Below, piece by piece: positions 18,220-27,393 of a stretch of 64,000 nt of DNA. A program made the translations under genes and the position numbers. Below the pieces are notes generated by a model that was not told where the DNA came from, ran no database searches, and was given only the letters and a program-made list of their open reading frames with translations. Source of the stretch: Gammaproteobacteria bacterium (GTDB taxonomy: Bacteria > Pseudomonadota > Gammaproteobacteria > Pseudomonadales > Pseudohongiellaceae); the NCBI GenBank assembly GCA_009922595.1, contig RFVC01000006.1, forward strand, positions 1 to 64,000, read 5' to 3'. Within the stretch, counting starts at the first letter, position 1. The number at the start of each line of letters is the position of its first letter.

Positions 18220-19686
18220 ATGGCCGAGTTGATTCCTGTAGAGGCATTTGACCTGATTATTTTTGGGGGCAATGGTGACCTGGCGTCACGCAAGCTCCTT
18301 CCCGCTCTATTTCATCGATTCTGTGACGGTCAGATAACCAATGACAGTCGCATTATTGGGGTGGGCAGGGAGGAACTCGACCAGGCTGCTTTCATCGGTA
18401 ATGTGAAGCAGGCATTTGAAACCATCAATCCCCTGGCCGTCGATAAAAAATTCCAGCCCTTTTCTGCACTCATCGACTACGTGCAGCTCGATGCGCTTGA
18501 TCATGGCAGCTGGAAGAAACTTGTCGAGAGACTCAAGGGTCATGAACACAAGGCTACCACTGTCTACCTGGCAACCCATCCCACGCTGTTTGGCTCCATA
18601 GCAAATGGACTGAGCAAGAATGGTCTCATCCATGATCAAATGCGCATAGTGCTCGAAAAACCGGTAGGTCATGACTACGAGTCAGCCAGTAATATCAATG
18701 ATGAGGTCGGGACGTGTTTCAGGGAAAACCAGGTCTTTCGTATCGACCATTATTTAGGCAAGGAAACCGTCCAGAACCTGCTGGCTCTGCGCTTTGGCAA
18801 TTCCCTCTTTGAGCCGTTATGGCGTAGAGAAGTGATTGATCATGTCCAGATCACAGTGGCAGAAGACCTCGGTGTGGAAAGTCGTCTTGATTTCTATAAT
18901 AGGACGGGCGCCCTGCGCGATATGGTGCAGAATCATCTTATGCAGCTGGTTTGCCTGGTAGCCATGGAACCTCCGAGCAGCCTCAGTGATGATTCTGTCA
19001 GGGATGAAAAAATCAAAGTGTTGAGAGCCCTGAAGCCCATTGGTGCTGGTGAAGTGAAAACCCATACCGTGAGAGGGCAATACACAGCCGGAGCCGTGGC
19101 GGGTGAAGCGGTTAACGGGTATGCCGAGCAGCTTAAAGATGGAGAGTCTTCACAGACTGAGACCTTTGTCGCCATTAAGCTCGAGGTAGATAACTGGCGC
19201 TGGTCTGGTATTCCTTTTTACCTGCGCACTGGCAAACGACTAGAAAGAAAGCACTCGGAAATTCTGATCCAGTTCAAACAGGTGCCGCATTCCATTTTTG
19301 ATACGGAACATTTCTCCACGCTGCCCAACAGGCTTTCGATCATGCTGCAGCCAGATGAAGGAATGAAGCTGAATATTATGGCCAAGGAGCCAGGGCCCGG
19401 GGGGTTTAAACTTAAGCCGGTATCATTGGATCTCAGTTTCGAGCAGACCTTCGGAGTGAAATACCCGGACTCCTACGAGCGGCTGCTGATGGAAATTTTC
19501 AGGGGCAACCAGGCGCTCTTTATGCGCCGCGATGAAATTGAAACTGCTTGGCAGTGGACGGACAGCATCCTGGAAGGTTGGGAATCTGCCAGCCAGTCAC
19601 TGGAATACTACAAGGCGGGATCGTGGGGCCCGACAGGGGCGTTCCTAATGCTGGATCGCGATGACAGGCACTGGGCAACAGGCTAG
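18220..19686 (+). CDS. zwf: Glucose-6-phosphate 1-dehydrogenase
   Basis: This enzyme oxidises glucose-6-phosphate to 6-phosphogluconolactone, the entry step of the Entner-Doudoroff and oxidative pentose routes. It is 488 residues long, as usual. Visible motifs are the nucleotide-binding IIFGGNGDLASRKLLPALF near the N-terminus, VLEKPVGHDYESA, the active-site RIDHYLGKETVQNLL and FYLRTGKRL. The start codon is preceded by AAAAGGA. It heads a tight five-gene set (gaps of 11, 12 and 1 bases, then a 17-base overlap). No separate promoter is obvious in the short gap after the receptor terminator. Confidence 0.96.
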   Translation: MAELIPVEAFDLIIFGGNGDLASRKLLPALFHRFCDGQITNDSRIIGVGREELDQAAFIGNVKQAFETINPLAVDKKFQPFSALIDYVQLDALDHGSWKKLVERLKGHEHKATTVYLATHPTLFGSIANGLSKNGLIHDQMRIVLEKPVGHDYESASNINDEVGTCFRENQVFRIDHYLGKETVQNLLALRFGNSLFEPLWRREVIDHVQITVAEDLGVESRLDFYNRTGALRDMVQNHLMQLVCLVAMEPPSSLSDDSVRDEKIKVLRALKPIGAGEVKTHTVRGQYTAGAVAGEAVNGYAEQLKDGESSQTETFVAIKLEVDNWRWSGIPFYLRTGKRLERKHSEILIQFKQVPHSIFDTEHFSTLPNRLSIMLQPDEGMKLNIMAKEPGPGGFKLKPVSLDLSFEQTFGVKYPDSYERLLMEIFRGNQALFMRRDEIETAWQWTDSILEGWESASQSLEYYKAGSWGPTGAFLMLDRDDRHWATG

Positions 19687-19697
19687 GAGTTCGGCTA

Positions 19698-20312
19698 ATG
19701 CAGGTTTTCAGTGATAGGACAGAAGCCTCGGAGGCGCTTACAGATCACATTCAATCCAGGCTTAAGCTAGAGTTAGCGGTTAAAGAGCGAGTGCTGTTTG
19801 TGGCCAGCGGTGGAACAAGCCCGATGCAGTTTTTTGACCTGCTTTCGGACAGAGACCTTGCCTGGGAGCGCGTTATGGTGTCGCTCTCCGATGAACGCTG
19901 TGTGCCCGCCAACCATCCGGAGAGTAATGAAAAACTGGTCCGCGATCACATGCTGAGAAATAAAGCCTTTGTAGCTGGCTTTATCTCTCCCGATGACAAT
20001 GCACTTGCCGCCTTGATGCCAGCTGCCTGTACTTTGCTAGGTATGGGTGAGGACGGTCATTTTGCTTCACTGTTTCCCGATTCAGAACAGCTTAAGCAGG
20101 GACTGACCAGCAACAGCCAGACACTAAGGGTAGCCACTCCCTCAAGTGAGTTCGAGCGTATTAGTATGACACTTCCAACACTTTTGAACAGTAAGGACAT
20201 TGTCTTGCTGGTTTTTGGAGAAAAGAAAAAGCAGGTACTGGAGAATTCACAGGGGTTGCCGATTGAACGTTTGCTAAAGGCAGCCGACATAAAAATCTTC
20301 TGGGCTCCTTAG
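19698..20312 (+). CDS. pgl: 6-phosphogluconolactonase, short form
   Basis: This enzyme hydrolyses 6-phosphogluconolactone to 6-phosphogluconate. Motifs: VASGGTSPMQFFDLL, VSLSDERCVPANHPESNEKLVR, and LGMGEDGHFASLFPDS. At 204 residues it is about 30 shorter than usual. The missing part lies between FISPDDNAL and the LGMGEDGH motif, where other family members have an extra helix-strand segment, so this is an internal shortening and not a truncation. The frame is clean and the position between zwf and edd fits. I expect it to be active. Confidence 0.92.
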   Translation: MQVFSDRTEASEALTDHIQSRLKLELAVKERVLFVASGGTSPMQFFDLLSDRDLAWERVMVSLSDERCVPANHPESNEKLVRDHMLRNKAFVAGFISPDDNALAALMPAACTLLGMGEDGHFASLFPDSEQLKQGLTSNSQTLRVATPSSEFERISMTLPTLLNSKDIVLLVFGEKKKQVLENSQGLPIERLLKAADIKIFWAP

Positions 20313-20324
20313 AGGGTCAATCCA

Positions 20325-22127
20325 ATGCATTCAGTAATTGAACAAGTCACGGAAGCCGTCAGCCAGCGCAGTGCTGAATCTCGGCAGCAATACCTGGATA
20401 AGATTTACAGGGCGGCCCAGGATGGGCCTGGCCGCAACCAAATGCCATGCAGCAACTTTGCGCACGGTATCGCCGCCTGTTCTTCGGCAAACAAGTCACG
20501 GCTTCAGGACCCCAGTGTTACTAATATTGGCATCGTTTCTGCCTACAACGATATGCTGAGTGCGCACCAGCCCTACGAGCAATACCCTGCGCAAATTCGA
20601 GCTTTTGCCGAGGAGCTTGGCGCCGTAGCACAATTTGCCGGCGGCGTCCCTGCCATGTGTGACGGTGTCACCCAAGGCCAGGATGGTATGGACCTGTCCC
20701 TATTCAGCCGCGACGTCATTGCTCTTTCTACGGCAGTGGCCCTGTCGCATAACATGTTTAACGGCGTGGCCTGTCTCGGAATCTGCGACAAGATTGTCCC
20801 CGGTCTGATGATTGGTTCACTGGCCTTTGGTCATCTTCCAACTATTTTTATTCCTGCAGGCCCGATGCCTTCAGGTCTTGGCAACAAGGAAAAGGCTAAG
20901 GTCAGGGAAGCCTTTGCTGCAGGAGAGGCGAGCCGCGGTGATCTGCTTGCGGCTGAATCAGCTGCCTATCACAGTCCCGGTACCTGCACTTTCTACGGTA
21001 CTGCAAACACTAACCAGATGCTGATGGAATTCATGGGACTGCAGCTGCCGGGCAGCTCATTTATCAATCCGAGAACCGAGTTGCGTGAAGCCCTGACCAG
21101 GGAAGCCGTGCGTCAGCTCGTTGCCAATGCTGAAGAAGGTGAGCTACTGCACGGGCGCAATGTTGATGAGAAAGTCGTTATCAATGGCATCATTGGGCTA
21201 CTTGCAACGGGTGGCTCAAGCAATCACACGCTGCATCTTGTTGCTATCGCCAGGGCTGCTGGCATCAAAATTCTCTGGGAGGATTTTGCGGCCTTGTCCG
21301 AGGTGATTCCGCTTATGACCCGCGTGTATCCAAACGGCGTCGCTGATGTGAATCATTTCAATGCCGCCGGCGGCCTAGCTTTTATTATTCGCGACTTGCT
21401 GGCCGAAGGGCTGCTGCATGATGATGTTGCTACGATCGTAGGCAAGGGCATGGAAAAATATACACATGTTCCCAGTCTCGATATTGACAAGGTTGCCTGG
21501 CGCCCTGTTGAAACCACCTCGGGGGATTACAGTGTCCTGCGATCTGTAAAAGAGGCCTTCCATCCAACTGGGGGCCTGCAGCTTGTCACTGGCAACCTAG
21601 GCAAGGCTATTATCAAAACTTCCGCGGTGGAGGAAAAATTTCGTAAAATTAAAGCCCCGGCTAAAGTCTTTGCAAGTCAGAAAGCTGTGCTCGAGTCATT
21701 TTATGCAGGTGAGCTGGAGCAGGACATGGTGCTCGTCCTGATACACCAGGGTCCCATGGCTAACGGTATGCCCGAACTGCATAAACTCACCCCCTGTCTT
21801 GGTGTTTTGCAGAACCGGGGTTTCAAAGTGGCGCTTTTAACCGATGGCAGAATGTCAGGTGCTTCCGGTAAAGTGCTCTCGGCCATTCACGTTTCACCTG
21901 AAGCGCATGCTGGCGGCAATATCGGTCTCATTAAGGATGGAGATATGATTACCATTGATGCCATGGGGGGAAGCTTTGGGGTTGAAGCCGACCTGGATGC
22001 ACGACAGACCTCTGCGGATAAGGTCATGCAACCCACGGAAGGTATGGGCAGGGAACTATTTTCCGTTTTCAGAAACCAGGTGGCTTCAGCCGAGGAAGGA
22101 GCTTCAATTTTTTTCAGTGAAGAATAA
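20325..22127 (+). CDS. edd: 6-phosphogluconate dehydratase
   Basis: This enzyme converts 6-phosphogluconate to 2-keto-3-deoxy-6-phosphogluconate, the committed Entner-Doudoroff step, using an iron-sulfur cluster. It is 600 residues, normal for the family. IlvD/Edd hallmarks include [68 protein letters not shown] and [18 protein letters not shown]. Cluster-ligand cysteines in the PAMCDG and GICDK segments are present. The stop codon is one base from the eda start. Confidence 0.96.
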   Translation: MHSVIEQVTEAVSQRSAESRQQYLDKIYRAAQDGPGRNQMPCSNFAHGIAACSSANKSRLQDPSVTNIGIVSAYNDMLSAHQPYEQYPAQIRAFAEELGAVAQFAGGVPAMCDGVTQGQDGMDLSLFSRDVIALSTAVALSHNMFNGVACLGICDKIVPGLMIGSLAFGHLPTIFIPAGPMPSGLGNKEKAKVREAFAAGEASRGDLLAAESAAYHSPGTCTFYGTANTNQMLMEFMGLQLPGSSFINPRTELREALTREAVRQLVANAEEGELLHGRNVDEKVVINGIIGLLATGGSSNHTLHLVAIARAAGIKILWEDFAALSEVIPLMTRVYPNGVADVNHFNAAGGLAFIIRDLLAEGLLHDDVATIVGKGMEKYTHVPSLDIDKVAWRPVETTSGDYSVLRSVKEAFHPTGGLQLVTGNLGKAIIKTSAVEEKFRKIKAPAKVFASQKAVLESFYAGELEQDMVLVLIHQGPMANGMPELHKLTPCLGVLQNRGFKVALLTDGRMSGASGKVLSAIHVSPEAHAGGNIGLIKDGDMITIDAMGGSFGVEADLDARQTSADKVMQPTEGMGRELFSVFRNQVASAEEGASIFFSEE

Positions 22128-22128
22128 T

Positions 22129-22755
22129 ATGGATGCCCTGAGTCTGCTTGAAGAGTTTAAACTGGTCCCCGTGTTGGTCATCAATAATGCCCAAACTGCA
22201 ATTGATCTCGCCAGGTGCTTGCAGGATGGCGGTATCGGCGCCCTGGAAATTACACTTCGCACACCTGCAGCTTTGTCTGCCTTAGAGGCAATCGCTAACA
22301 GTGTAGAGGGCATGTTGCTGGGTGCGGGAAGTATTCGCCAGGCCGGGCAGTTTGAATCAGTCAAAAATGCCGGCGCCAGTTTTGCTGTTAGCCCTGGGGC
22401 TACTGACACACTTGTGGACGCGGCTAAAAAGCTTGCCATGCCTTTTGTGCCCGGCGCTGTGACCCCAAATGAAATGCTAGCCTTGTATGAAAAGGGTTAT
22501 ACGCTGCAGAAATTTTTTCCGGCTGAATTATCGGGCGGTGCGTCGCTTCTTAAGGCTGTAGCAGCGCCTATCCCGGAGCTACGTTTTTTTCCGACCGGTG
22601 GTATCAATGCCGCCCTTGTAACTGAATACTCCAAACTTCCTAATGTGGTCAGTATTGGTGGCAGCTGGTTTGCCCCTGCCGAGCTGATTGCAGAAAAGAA
22701 ATTTTCACAAATCACCAAAAAAGCTAAGGAAGCCTTAAGTGTCTTTAACAACTGA
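22129..22755 (+). CDS. eda: KDPG aldolase (2-dehydro-3-deoxyphosphogluconate aldolase)
   Basis: This enzyme cleaves 2-keto-3-deoxy-6-phosphogluconate to pyruvate and glyceraldehyde-3-phosphate. I take the ATG at 22129 (208 residues) although the frame is open further upstream inside edd; MDALSLLEEFKLVPVLVI is the normal N-terminus and it starts one base after the edd stop. The Schiff-base lysine is in GYTLQKFFPAE, the catalytic glutamate in GALEITLRT, and the phosphate-binding FFPTGGIN is present. The 3' end overlaps the glk start by 17 bases. Confidence 0.95.
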   Translation: MDALSLLEEFKLVPVLVINNAQTAIDLARCLQDGGIGALEITLRTPAALSALEAIANSVEGMLLGAGSIRQAGQFESVKNAGASFAVSPGATDTLVDAAKKLAMPFVPGAVTPNEMLALYEKGYTLQKFFPAELSGGASLLKAVAAPIPELRFFPTGGINAALVTEYSKLPNVVSIGGSWFAPAELIAEKKFSQITKKAKEALSVFNN

Positions 22756-23740
22756 CAGCGTCCTACTTGTAGGAGATATCGGCGGGACCAATGCGAGGTT
22801 CGCACTTGCCGAGCCGGAGGGGCATGCCTACCTGCAGGAAAAAGTGCTGCAATGTGCTGAATACAACACTCCCGAACTGGCAATACGCGCCTACCTGGAC
22901 AGTATCGAGGCACCAATGCCATCAGCGATATGTCTTGCCGCGGCGGGACCGGTTCGTGAAGGCAGCGTCGACCTGACCAATAACAACTGGCATATCCGTG
23001 AGACCTCGCTAAATCAGGAATTTGGTATCTCTACGTCCTGTCTTCTTAACGATTTTGAAGCGATTGCTTCCAGCCTACCTGAGTTGTTGCCGGAAGAAAT
23101 GATTACCTTTGGTCTGTATGAGCCAAGGAACCTTGATACCCAGGCATTTAATGTGGCCGTGATAGGACCGGGCACTGGGCTAGGCGCTGCAGGTCTCATC
23201 AAGCGCGATGATGCAGTCATTCCGGTTATTACCGAGGCGGGTCACGTTGGTTTTGCGCCGGAGAATGCGCTGCAGCGAGCGGTTTGGGAAATTCTTAGGC
23301 ATCGTTTTGGGCGCGTTTCAGATGAAAGGCTAGTGTCAGGCAGCGGCCTGGAAAATATCTACACTTCACTTTCTGAAATACATGATTCTCCAAGCCATCC
23401 GCTCAAGGCACCCGAAATTTTTAAAAATGTGAATAGCAATACCCTGGCAGCAGAGTCGGTGAATCTGTTCTTTGAAATCCTCGGCCAGGTTGCGGGCAAT
23501 TTTGTGCTGGCCACTGGTGCTTTCGACGGGCTTTACATTGCGGGTGGGATTGTACAGCGCTATCCCGATTTGCTAGCCAATAGTTCATTTCGCGCCAGCT
23601 TTGAAAACAAGGGCCGTCATCGCCATCTACTGGAAAAAGTCCCTACTGTTCTCATAAACCATGCGCATCCAGGTTTATTGGGCGCATGTATGAAAGTAAA
23701 AAACTTGCTTGGAAAAGATGTAAAGAAAAATTTAAATTAA
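22739..23740 (+). CDS. glk: Glucokinase
   Basis: This enzyme phosphorylates intracellular glucose with ATP, feeding zwf. It is 333 residues long, with a GTG start inside eda preceded by AAGGAAG. Hallmarks of the proteobacterial glucokinase group are VGDIGGTNARFAL near the N-terminus, LNDFEAIA, GPGTGLGAAGLI, and EAGHVGFAPEN with the catalytic-loop aspartate upstream. It completes the zwf-pgl-edd-eda-glk set, which suits free glucose released by the glucosidases. The next gene starts only 17 bases later but is very different in composition. Confidence 0.95.
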   Translation: MSLTTDSVLLVGDIGGTNARFALAEPEGHAYLQEKVLQCAEYNTPELAIRAYLDSIEAPMPSAICLAAAGPVREGSVDLTNNNWHIRETSLNQEFGISTSCLLNDFEAIASSLPELLPEEMITFGLYEPRNLDTQAFNVAVIGPGTGLGAAGLIKRDDAVIPVITEAGHVGFAPENALQRAVWEILRHRFGRVSDERLVSGSGLENIYTSLSEIHDSPSHPLKAPEIFKNVNSNTLAAESVNLFFEILGQVAGNFVLATGAFDGLYIAGGIVQRYPDLLANSSFRASFENKGRHRHLLEKVPTVLINHAHPGLLGACMKVKNLLGKDVKKNLN

Positions 23741-23757
23741 TTATCAAGGCTTTAGTC

Positions 23758-25644
23758 ATGCAGAAACCTAAAAAAATATTTCTTGGAAACGTAATTGCAA
23801 TGACTTTAGTACTTTTTCCTTGTCTATCCAGCGGCGAAATAGAAAAAATAAAACTCTTAAAGCAGTCAACTATTATGCAGACCGATGGCAACAAATCATC
23901 CGCGAGCATATATATAGGAGCATCATCCGATGATGGAGTCACAACTTCTCAGCAGTTTTTTTATACAAAAGATGTAAGGATCGAGTCGGTGATAGAGGTT
24001 CAGGCTGAAGATGTGGGCAAACCTGGTTCAATTTTTGCTGTTATGAGGAAAGGGTCTGGAAAAAATAAAGCTTTCTATGCTTTGAATGAATCCGGACTGT
24101 GGGAAAAGTGGGCTGGAAGTCTTAAGGCTCTTCCTGTTGCACAAGAACTTGAAAAATTTCAAGAAAGCGAGAGAGTAACAGTATTTTCAGGAAAGTTAGA
24201 TTTAGGTGAAATTGCAATTTATGTTGGTTATTCAACGTTGACCAAAGAAGCGAAACCAATAATTCACGTTAATACTGCTCCTCAAAAATTTAAATCCGAG
24301 GATTTTCCCATAGAAGCTTCGTTTTCCTTTAAAGAAGAGTTTAGCGAACTAATTGTCGACTTGGAAGATTATCCAGAAGCTGATAACCCACTACTCACGC
24401 TACAAATGGTGAACTTTGTCGATTTAAATATGGATGGAAAAAAAGATCTCATCGCTCACTATTGGCATAATAATTTCAGCGCAGGCTCGGATTTTTACGA
24501 ACCAGTGCCGAATAACCTAGTCGTCTTTCTGCAAAATGAGGATAGAAAATTTAACCAGTCAAACATTCAAATATTTGGAACAGAAAAAGTTGACTTGTCC
24601 GGTGGTGCAAGTAGAAAACAGGCTATTGGTGATTTTAATTCCGACGGTTTCTTAGATATAGCTTATGCAATGAACCGGGAAGATGGGCGCCCAGGAGTTT
24701 ATCCTGGAACTCCTAACTGGGGCTCTCTACCAGTAGTAATGCTCTCTAATGGTGACGGTACATATGACATTTCAAACCCTGGTCCTGAAAGCATCTGGTA
24801 TCACGCCGTTGCGAGCGTTCCAAATGATCTTGGATTTGATGATGTACTCTATCGGCCTGCTAATGTTGGTGTGGGAGAGGAACCACTTGCATATAGGTTT
24901 ATAGATAAAGTTTGGACTTATGTTTCAGGTTATCCAGAGATTAATGGATGGGAGATACAAGCTGACAAAAATGTCATATGGTCTACAGAAGTTTCTGCAG
25001 TTGAGCTTTACTTAAAAAATAATAATGCGTGGGCCAAATCAGGTAGGATTGAATTTGAGGCTTCCGATTTAAAGGTCCAAGTTGAAACTTGGAACGGAGA
25101 TTTATCTAATCAGAGAATTCGTAAAATACTAGGTTTTGATAGAGTTGCGACTGCATTTAGTGAAAGCTGCATAATAGATGGCGGCAACTACTTCATAGCA
25201 CAGTTAGATAGCAGGTTGCTGCCCTCAGACTGGCAAGAATTTGATCAAGTCTCAGAGACTCAATTGAAGCAGGATATGCCCTTTATGATATTTGAGCAAA
25301 ACGATAAGGAAATTTTTCAAAGAGATGGCCTCATAAAAGAACAAATATCATCAAAGCATTCATACCGATACAGTTGTGCTGACTATAACAATGATTCGCT
25401 GGATGATATTTTTGTTTCTACTAATGATGGCGCGAGCTTACTTTATCTGCAAACGCTTGAGAAAGGTTTCTCGCTGCAAAGTGAAAGCATATTTCCTGCT
25501 GCACAGTCGTTCCGAAACAAAAACGCAGTGAGATCCTTGATTAAAGATATCGATGAAGATGGTATCTTGGACCTGATTTATTACAATAATTCGCCTTCCA
25601 CCTATCAAAAGGAAGTAAATTTTGAAATCCACTGGGGCGAATAG
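23758..25644 (+). CDS. Secreted FG-GAP/VCBS-repeat protein with an N-terminal beta-sandwich-like domain
   Basis: This exported protein of about 628 residues is of unknown role. The ATG at 23758 is chosen over an earlier in-frame one inside glk because AAGG precedes it and a signal peptide results (MQKPKKIFLGNVIAMTLVLFPCLSSG). Residues about 50-170 carry a domain with EDVGKPGSIFAVMRKG, ESGLWEKWAG and IAIYVGYS that resembles the N-terminal domain of the beta-helix protein at 1492-3249. At least four calcium-binding-like FG-GAP motifs follow: DLNMDGKKDLI, DFNSDGFLDIA, DYNNDSLDDIF and DIDEDGILDLI. It is markedly AT-rich compared with the adjoining Entner-Doudoroff genes, suggesting separate acquisition. 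Confidence 0.75.
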   Translation: MQKPKKIFLGNVIAMTLVLFPCLSSGEIEKIKLLKQSTIMQTDGNKSSASIYIGASSDDGVTTSQQFFYTKDVRIESVIEVQAEDVGKPGSIFAVMRKGSGKNKAFYALNESGLWEKWAGSLKALPVAQELEKFQESERVTVFSGKLDLGEIAIYVGYSTLTKEAKPIIHVNTAPQKFKSEDFPIEASFSFKEEFSELIVDLEDYPEADNPLLTLQMVNFVDLNMDGKKDLIAHYWHNNFSAGSDFYEPVPNNLVVFLQNEDRKFNQSNIQIFGTEKVDLSGGASRKQAIGDFNSDGFLDIAYAMNREDGRPGVYPGTPNWGSLPVVMLSNGDGTYDISNPGPESIWYHAVASVPNDLGFDDVLYRPANVGVGEEPLAYRFIDKVWTYVSGYPEINGWEIQADKNVIWSTEVSAVELYLKNNNAWAKSGRIEFEASDLKVQVETWNGDLSNQRIRKILGFDRVATAFSESCIIDGGNYFIAQLDSRLLPSDWQEFDQVSETQLKQDMPFMIFEQNDKEIFQRDGLIKEQISSKHSYRYSCADYNNDSLDDIFVSTNDGASLLYLQTLEKGFSLQSESIFPAAQSFRNKNAVRSLIKDIDEDGILDLIYYNNSPSTYQKEVNFEIHWGE

Positions 25645-25746
25645 TTTTATTTCATGCTAATTGCATACTCTATTTGCATAATTAAAAATGTCTAGAGTCT
25701 GCCCCTCACCGTTGTTTTGCTCGCCCTGATATACGTGCAGATTTTC

Positions 25747-27378
25747 TCAGAGGTTCAGCGAGTAGGCTGTTTCTAATTCGAGACAGTGGGCCTGGCTTTC
25801 CTCTGCCAGTACTGACCCTTCGCAGACGGAAGCAATATTCGAGTAGAGTGCTTCCAGGCCGGCAGCTGTGCCATCTTCAACTTCTGTTGTTTTCTGCCAC
25901 TGCTCAAGACTGTCTAGCAGCATTTGCAGGCGGGCAAAGTTGCGGCCCGAGAGCATGTTTTCGGCCTCACTAAATTCGGATAGCAACTGCTCCGAGATGC
26001 CGAGGATGACTTCGCTTTGTTCAGGCACAAGGCGAACTAAAGTGTCAACGTACTGATACCCCCACTGGAAGCGGGTAGCTTCCCCCGAGGCGCCTTCCCA
26101 GGCCTTCCTGTTCCACTCCACGGCCAGCTCAATGTTGCCCGCATTCTCTTCGATGCCGCCGAGACTGCTCATGAAGTAGTAAGGGGCATGGGATTTTTCC
26201 AGTTCCTTTAGCAGCAGTTCCCGGGCCAGGTCAGCGCGGCCGGCTTCCTCCAAAAGCTGGTAGCTGGTATTGATGACATTCTGACGGGCTTCGCCGCGGG
26301 TATCTTGGTCAACAGCATCAATGAAGGCAATGATTTCCTGCTCCAGGTCTGCCGGCAGTGTGGTTGCCTCCGGATTGTTCATCCTGAAATTGCCTACCAC
26401 GGGATACCAGCTGGCAATATGCTCAGCGCCCGACAGCTGCGATGCGTCGCGCAGCGTGTCCATGGCCGCTATCCATTTCTCTACCAGCTTGTCCCTGCTG
26501 GCGCCCTGATCGGTCAGCATCGGTACAAGGTCTTCAAAGTAAAGCAGCGCGTAGTCGCTGTTGGCCAGAACTAGTTCAGGATTGGTAAAGACAGTTTCCA
26601 TGGCGCTCAGTGCTGCAGTTTTTTCTGCATCACTTAAGCCGGTAAAGTCTTTCTGGCTGCCCTTTGCATAAAGCGAATGGAAAAACAGGCGTGACCAGGC
26701 CACGTGGTTGCCAGCCTGGCGGGACTGCTCTGCCAGCGTCGCATAAAGAGTGCCTTTCATTTCCAGGTCTTCGGGTAGTGTTGCCTGTTCCCAGGAATAA
26801 AAGGCCAGGCGGGTGTAGGCGTCAGGTGCCATGGCATCGGGTTCGTGAATGGCCAGCTTTAGCAGGTCAAGTGTACTGGTGAGGTCATCCAGTGCCAGTT
26901 GCAGGACGTTCAGGTATTGTTCGCTGTCTATCCAGCCGGGAATACGGGTTATCTCTTCACCCTCGGGTGAAAACACAATCATGGTGGGATAGCCGGCAAC
27001 GTCGAAATGCTGTCCCCATGACTGGGCTCTTTCGGTATCCCCATCCAGGTAGACAGGAATAAACAGGCTGGTCTTGGCCAGGAATGCCGGATGCTTGAAT
27101 ACGGTGGCCTTGATCTGTTCACAGGGTGGACACCAGATAGCACCCCAGTAGAAAAAGAGCGGCTTGTTATAGGTCTCGGCCAGGGCAAAGGCTTCTTCAA
27201 TAGTGCCGTCGTACCATTCAATGGCCTTGTGTCCTTCTTCAACAACTAGTGCTGTTTCAGAGACTGGCTCCTGGACAGTCCCGGCAGTGTCCTGTGACTG
27301 ACCACAGGCTACGACACCGGCAACGCCCGCAAGCAGTGTCGCCAGGATGAGAGGGTTATACGACGAATGCTTACTCAT
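25747..27378 (-). CDS. Thioredoxin-fold lipoprotein with CPPC motif
   Basis: This 543-residue envelope lipoprotein has a signal peptide ending in VVAC, with lipidation expected at Cys25. A thioredoxin-like domain (about residues 50-165) contains WCPPCEQIK at 83-86, with VDLDGD-like YLDGDTERA and the cis-proline segment AGYPTMIVFSPEGEEITRIPG, as in DsbD C-terminal and thioredoxin-like proteins. The remaining 370 residues are alpha-helical, resembling TPR-type repeats. It is the last gene of the five-gene leftward operon starting at 33757, 15 bases after the ankyrin gene. Disulfide reduction of a partner, perhaps the CxxC-containing ankyrin protein, is a plausible inference. Confidence 0.8.
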   Translation of the reverse strand: MSKHSSYNPLILATLLAGVAGVVACGQSQDTAGTVQEPVSETALVVEEGHKAIEWYDGTIEEAFALAETYNKPLFFYWGAIWCPPCEQIKATVFKHPAFLAKTSLFIPVYLDGDTERAQSWGQHFDVAGYPTMIVFSPEGEEITRIPGWIDSEQYLNVLQLALDDLTSTLDLLKLAIHEPDAMAPDAYTRLAFYSWEQATLPEDLEMKGTLYATLAEQSRQAGNHVAWSRLFFHSLYAKGSQKDFTGLSDAEKTAALSAMETVFTNPELVLANSDYALLYFEDLVPMLTDQGASRDKLVEKWIAAMDTLRDASQLSGAEHIASWYPVVGNFRMNNPEATTLPADLEQEIIAFIDAVDQDTRGEARQNVINTSYQLLEEAGRADLARELLLKELEKSHAPYYFMSSLGGIEENAGNIELAVEWNRKAWEGASGEATRFQWGYQYVDTLVRLVPEQSEVILGISEQLLSEFSEAENMLSGRNFARLQMLLDSLEQWQKTTEVEDGTAAGLEALYSNIASVCEGSVLAEESQAHCLELETAYSLNL

Positions 27379-27393
27379 GGCGATGTCCTTGAA

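Noticed and set aside
22749-22762. TGACAGCGTCC near the glk start, similar to half of the LacI operator
   Set aside because: Only one half-site matches and it lies inside coding sequence.
25645-25746. Repeated TTGCATA motif after the FG-GAP gene
   Set aside because: Two copies of seven bases in AT-rich DNA with no hairpin or T-tract; not distinguishable from chance.
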